From Victivallales bacterium Lenti_02 (GTDB taxonomy: Bacteria > Verrucomicrobiota > Lentisphaeria > Oligosphaerales > Lenti-02), in contig LVAZ01000286.1 in assembly GCA_001603055.1 (NCBI GenBank), forward strand, positions 1-9,247: DNA of 9,247 nucleotides, given 5' to 3'. Below are positions 7,152 through 9,247 of this stretch, piece by piece; position 1 is the first letter of the stretch; each line of letters starts with the position of its first letter. The notes beneath the pieces are model-generated. The model worked only from the letters and a program-made list of their open reading frames with translations. It ran no database searches and was not told the origin of the DNA. The translations under genes and the position numbers were made by a program.

Positions 7152-7187
7152 CGTCCACTGCGTCCACTTGGTCCACTGCGTCCACTT
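7152..7187. repeat. Four tandem 9-mers of the GTCCACT type
   Basis: The units are CGTCCACTG, CGTCCACTT, GGTCCACTG and CGTCCACTT, with no bases between them. Alternation of the last base gives a higher-order 18-bp period repeated twice. The array ends 4 bases before the -35 element proposed for the IclR gene. It is not protein-coding in any gene I accept; in one minus frame it would read as a VDAVDQVDAVD phrase. Confidence 0.8.
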
Positions 7188-7191
7188 TTTC

Positions 7192-7219
7192 TTGACACCC
7201 GCGAAAAACCACCGATATT
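7192..7219 (+). promoter_or_regulatory. Candidate promoter of the iclR-type regulator operon
   Basis: A perfect -35 TTGACA (7192-7197) is followed after 16 bases by GATATT (7214-7219), a 4/6 -10 element. Transcription would start near 7226, about 47 bases before the ATG. It is the best plus-strand promoter match I found here. Confidence 0.55.
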
Positions 7220-7228
7220 TCAGAAAGG

Positions 7229-7248
7229 ATGATAGTAAAAGTCATCAT
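7229..7248. promoter_or_regulatory. Candidate IclR operator (ATGAT-N10-ATCAT)
   Basis: An interrupted palindrome with 5-bp arms, ATGAT (7229-7233) and ATCAT (7244-7248), spans 20 bp. It lies just downstream of the -10 element of the plus-strand candidate promoter and inside the minus-strand candidate. IclR proteins usually bind short palindromes between divergent genes and often repress themselves. The arms are short enough that chance is possible. Confidence 0.35.
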
Positions 7249-7257
7249 TGCTGACAC
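7229..7257 (-). promoter_or_regulatory. Candidate divergent promoter for the amidohydrolase-receptor unit
   Basis: On the minus strand GTGTCA (7257-7252, 4/6) precedes TATCAT (7234-7229, 5/6) with a 17-base spacer. Transcripts from here would carry a leader of about 165 bases containing the 9-mer array, the C9 run and the heptamers. The evidence is visual consensus only. Confidence 0.35.
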
Positions 7258-7272
7258 TCAGGAAAAATCCCC

Positions 7273-8025
7273 ATGCCCGGCAACGACCTAGTCCAATCCC
7301 TGGCCCGCGGTCTGGATTTGCTTCGCCTGCTGGCGGAGTCCGCCGGGGGCCTGCGTATTGCCGAACTGGCGGCGGCGATGGGTTTGAAGCGCCCGACGGT
7401 GCACAACCTGCTCCGCACGCTGGGCAGCCGGGATTTCGTGGTGAAGGACGGGCCTCTGTTCCGGGTGGGGCCGGGGGTGTACCTGCTGGTGGCGAACGAT
7501 GCCGCGAGCGTGTTTCTGGGTCAGGCTGAGGAGGCGGTGCGATTCCTGGCCAAGCGCCTGCCGCGGGCGATTGTCAGCTTCTGCGAACCGGTGGGTGGCG
7601 AAATGGTGGTGCGGTTCCGCCAGTTCCCGGACCGGATGCTGATGGAGCGCAACAGCGGCGCGGTGCTGGCCCCGTATCAGACCGCCTCGGGGCTGGCTCT
7701 GCTGGCCTACGCCGATCCCGAAACCCGGCACGGGGTGCAGTTGCGCCATCCCTTCGAGGTCTCGGGCCATGTCTTCTGGGGCAGCGAGGCGAAGCTCGAG
7801 GATTTCCTCGCCGAAATCCGGCGCGCGCGCCGGGTGCGGCCTCCCTTCGGCGCGGATTCGCGCTACAAAGTGGCCGGGATTCCCCATCTCGCGCCCGACG
7901 GGCGTCTCGTCGGCGTGCTGGGCGCCGCCTGGCATGTCCTGCCCGACACGGCGGACGAGACCGAGGACATTCTCGCGGCCCTGGCCGAGGCCGACGCGCA
8001 ACTGGCCCGGGGTACGCATTCGTGA
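7273..8025 (+). CDS. IclR-family transcriptional regulator
   Basis: The 250-residue length is typical of IclR regulators. The N-terminal winged helix spans about residues 6-70: VQSLARGLDLLRLLAES, then the helix-turn-helix LRIAELAAAMGLKRPTVHNL (27-46), then LLRTLGSRDFVVKDG and the wing PLFRVGPGVYLL. The C-terminal GAF-like effector domain (about 85-245) shows VLAPYQTASGLALLAY at 131-146, equivalent to the family's PLHATAxGKALLA, and VAGIPHLAPDGRLVGVLGAA near 200. These proteins are cytoplasmic dimers or tetramers that bind small organic acids or aromatics. The start is supported by AGGA 9 bases upstream. It diverges from the amidohydrolase and precedes the Fe-S genes on the same strand with a 74-bp gap, so it is probably the first gene of their operon and also a controller of the divergent unit (inference). 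The ligand is unknown. Confidence 0.93.
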   Translation: MPGNDLVQSLARGLDLLRLLAESAGGLRIAELAAAMGLKRPTVHNLLRTLGSRDFVVKDGPLFRVGPGVYLLVANDAASVFLGQAEEAVRFLAKRLPRAIVSFCEPVGGEMVVRFRQFPDRMLMERNSGAVLAPYQTASGLALLAYADPETRHGVQLRHPFEVSGHVFWGSEAKLEDFLAEIRRARRVRPPFGADSRYKVAGIPHLAPDGRLVGVLGAAWHVLPDTADETEDILAALAEADAQLARGTHS

Positions 8026-8037
8026 TTTCCCGCGTGG

Positions 8038-8058
8038 CCGCCGCCAGGCGGCGGGGCC
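8038..8058 (+). promoter_or_regulatory. Strong GC hairpin between regulator and Fe-S genes
   Basis: CCGCCGCC (8038-8045) pairs with GGCGGCGG (8047-8054) around a single A, so the real loop is a few bases; GGCC ends extend it with a small bulge. It begins 13 bases after the regulator's stop codon and is not followed by a U-tract. It could be an attenuator, a processing or stability stem that sets the regulator to Fe-S protein ratio, or a chance result of high GC content. Confidence 0.5.
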
Positions 8059-8099
8059 GCGCGGCTTGTGTGCAGGCAAGAAGCAGGAGTCGGAAAACG

Positions 8100-8984
8100 A
8101 TGACACCCTTCGCGGAGTTCCGCAAACAGGCGGGGTACGACCTAGTCGGCGTACCCCCGATGGCTTGTTTCGACGGCTTGCCGCCGAACGAGCACCCCCT
8201 GAGCATCTTCCCCGACGCGAAAAGCGTGATCGTGGTGGGCAGCCGCATCAAGCGCGGCCAGTTCCGCTCGATGGAGGAAGGCTCGCTCTGGAGCACCCCC
8301 GCCCGCTGGATGACCGGCTTCGAGGGGCTCGTCCGCATGATCGAGCGCGAGGGCTACGAGTGCGTCCCCTACTCCCCCGCCGACGCGCCGAAAATGCCCC
8401 GCCGTCCCGTTCGTCCCGGACTCTGCGCGCCGAACGGCGTGCGCCTGTCCATCGACTACGCGGCGGTCGCCGCCGGACTGGGCGAGATCGGCTACCACGG
8501 CATCTTCATGAGCGCGCGCTTCGGCATCCGCCAGACCCTGGGGCTGGTGCTGACCGATATGGAAATCGAGCCCGGCAGCAGCGAGGAGAAGAGCACCGGC
8601 ATCTGCGACGGCTGCATGGCCTGCGTCCAGGCCTGCCCGCTCCAGGCCATCTCCGGAACCGTTTCCGGCTCCTTCACCGCCAACGGCCGCACCATGACCC
8701 TCGCGGCCATCAACGCCCGCGCCTGCCAGGCCTGCCCCAACGGCGCGGCCGGCGACTCGAAATACTTCGCCGGCGCCGAGGAACTTCATTTCGAGATAGA
8801 GAACAACCAAGTGAAGGGCGACAAGAGCGTCTTCGCGCGGGGCGGGCTGCCCAACCGGCTCGCCGCCGCCTGCGGCCGCGCCTGCATCGCCCATTTCGAA
8901 GCCACCCATGACACGGGCTACAAAATCCCGTTCCGCGTCCGCGAGCCCTGGGGCCTGCGGCCGGACCAGCCGAGGGGGTTCTAG
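8100..8984 (+). CDS. Double [4Fe-4S] protein, epoxyqueuosine reductase / reductive dehalogenase-like
   Basis: The 294-residue product has no signal peptide and is presumably cytoplasmic. The N-terminal part (1-115) has the QueG-like phrases YDLVGVPPMACFDGLPP and FPDAKSVIVVGSRI. The central AAVAAGLGEIGYHG...FGIR...LVLTDMEIEP (121-158) is closer to reductive dehalogenases (AGLGE, then TDMPL) than to QueG, which normally has GLGWIGK. The first cluster motif is complete: C169, C172, C175, C179 in CDGCMACVQACP. The second set is split: C209 and C212 (ACQACPNG), then about 45 residues, then C258 and C262 (ACGRAC). True QueG has two adjacent CxxCxxCxxxCP motifs, so a tRNA queuosine role is doubtful. 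The ATG at 8100 is chosen because AGGAG lies 10 bases upstream; an in-frame GTG at 8022 would add 26 Arg/Ala-rich residues. It is followed after 2 bases by a paralogue. Substrate unknown. Confidence 0.85.
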   Translation: MTPFAEFRKQAGYDLVGVPPMACFDGLPPNEHPLSIFPDAKSVIVVGSRIKRGQFRSMEEGSLWSTPARWMTGFEGLVRMIEREGYECVPYSPADAPKMPRRPVRPGLCAPNGVRLSIDYAAVAAGLGEIGYHGIFMSARFGIRQTLGLVLTDMEIEPGSSEEKSTGICDGCMACVQACPLQAISGTVSGSFTANGRTMTLAAINARACQACPNGAAGDSKYFAGAEELHFEIENNQVKGDKSVFARGGLPNRLAAACGRACIAHFEATHDTGYKIPFRVREPWGLRPDQPRGF

Positions 8985-8986
8985 CC

Positions 8987-9247
8987 ATGCTTACTTCCCA
9001 AATGGTCAAAGACGCCGCGATTCGCGGGGGTGCCGACATCTGCGGCATCGCCAGCGTGGAACGCTTCAAGGACGGCCCGCCGGAAACCCATCCGAACTCC
9101 CTCTTCCCCGAGGCGAAATCGGTCATCGTCTACGCCAGCCGGATTCTCAAGGGTAGCTACAAGGGCATTCAGGAGGGGACCGACTGGACGGCCTACTGGG
9201 TGTACGGCTACGGCAGCGGCATCTACAGCTCCCTCGGCGGCGCCACC
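8987..9247 (+). CDS. Second QueG-like Fe-S protein paralogue (3' end missing)
   Basis: The frame opens at an ATG two bases after the previous stop codon, with GAGGGGG about 8 bases upstream, and is still open at the window edge after 87 codons. The visible part is only the N-terminal domain: GADICGIASVERFKDGPP, then FPEAKSVIVYASRILKG and a Tyr/Gly-rich stretch (YWVYGYGSGIYSS). FPEAKSVIV...SRI...EG..W aligns with the same segment of the upstream protein at 15 of 28 positions by eye, so the two are tandem paralogues. The cysteine clusters would lie beyond the window, so Fe-S binding here is inferred from the neighbour only. Translational coupling is likely from the spacing. Confidence 0.82.
   Translation, partial: MLTSQMVKDAAIRGGADICGIASVERFKDGPPETHPNSLFPEAKSVIVYASRILKGSYKGIQEGTDWTAYWVYGYGSGIYSSLGGAT

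Noticed and set aside
7152..7187. CRISPR array
   Set aside because: The units are only 9 bp and contiguous, with no spacers and no cas genes nearby.
6409..7257. Minus-strand frame running through the 9-mer array, reading VDAVDQVDAVD
   Set aside because: It reads the repeat region and then the amidohydrolase gene out of frame, with no domain similarity. The true frame has all metal-site residues.
8022..8099. GTG start for the first Fe-S gene, overlapping the regulator stop codon
   Set aside because: The extra 26 residues are Arg/Ala-rich translation of the GC hairpin, and the AGGAG at 8085-8089 clearly serves the ATG at 8100.

Overview
The window is GC-rich, densely coding bacterial DNA. It carries seven protein genes, two of them cut by the window ends. 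The presence of outer-membrane machinery (a TonB-dependent receptor with a C-terminal aromatic residue), a secreted DUF4838 protein, and a cdaA-cdaR c-di-AMP pair suggests a Gram-negative of the PVC group. A Lentisphaerota, Kiritimatiellota or Verrucomicrobiota-like organism is most likely. This taxonomic reading is inferred from gene content and was not tested by any search.

Region 1 (1-1800, minus strand) is housekeeping second-messenger DNA. It holds the membrane diadenylate cyclase CdaA and, overlapping it by ATGA, its YbbR-domain partner CdaR, which runs off the left edge. Region 2 (1801-4268, plus strand) starts with a 167-bp divergent gap carrying a plausible cdaA promoter and a helically phased direct repeat. 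It continues with a 770-residue exported DUF4838 protein of the kind thought to act on carbohydrates. Region 3 (4275-7055, minus strand) has a metal-dependent amidohydrolase of the Amidohydrolase_2 type followed by a compact TonB-dependent receptor. The 90-bp gap between them holds a perfect 9-bp inverted repeat. The receptor converges on the DUF4838 gene with only six bases between their stop codons.

Region 4 (7056-9247) is the most interesting part. A 217-bp divergent control region combines heptamer repeats, a C9 run, a fourfold 9-mer repeat, oppositely directed candidate promoters and a candidate operator. From it an IclR-family regulator reads rightward. The regulator is followed by two tandem paralogous proteins whose sequence resembles the epoxyqueuosine reductase/reductive dehalogenase style of double [4Fe-4S] proteins. 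A strong GC hairpin separates the regulator from the first of them.

The working picture for regions 3 and 4 is a small catabolic or uptake module. The IclR protein would sense a small metabolite and control both its own operon and the divergent amidohydrolase-receptor pair. The Fe-S proteins would be redox partners, possibly corrinoid-linked. This is inference from arrangement and family membership; no substrate can be read from the sequence. I see no rRNA, tRNA, CRISPR array, insertion sequence or phage gene. No gene-free stretch exceeds 300 bases.
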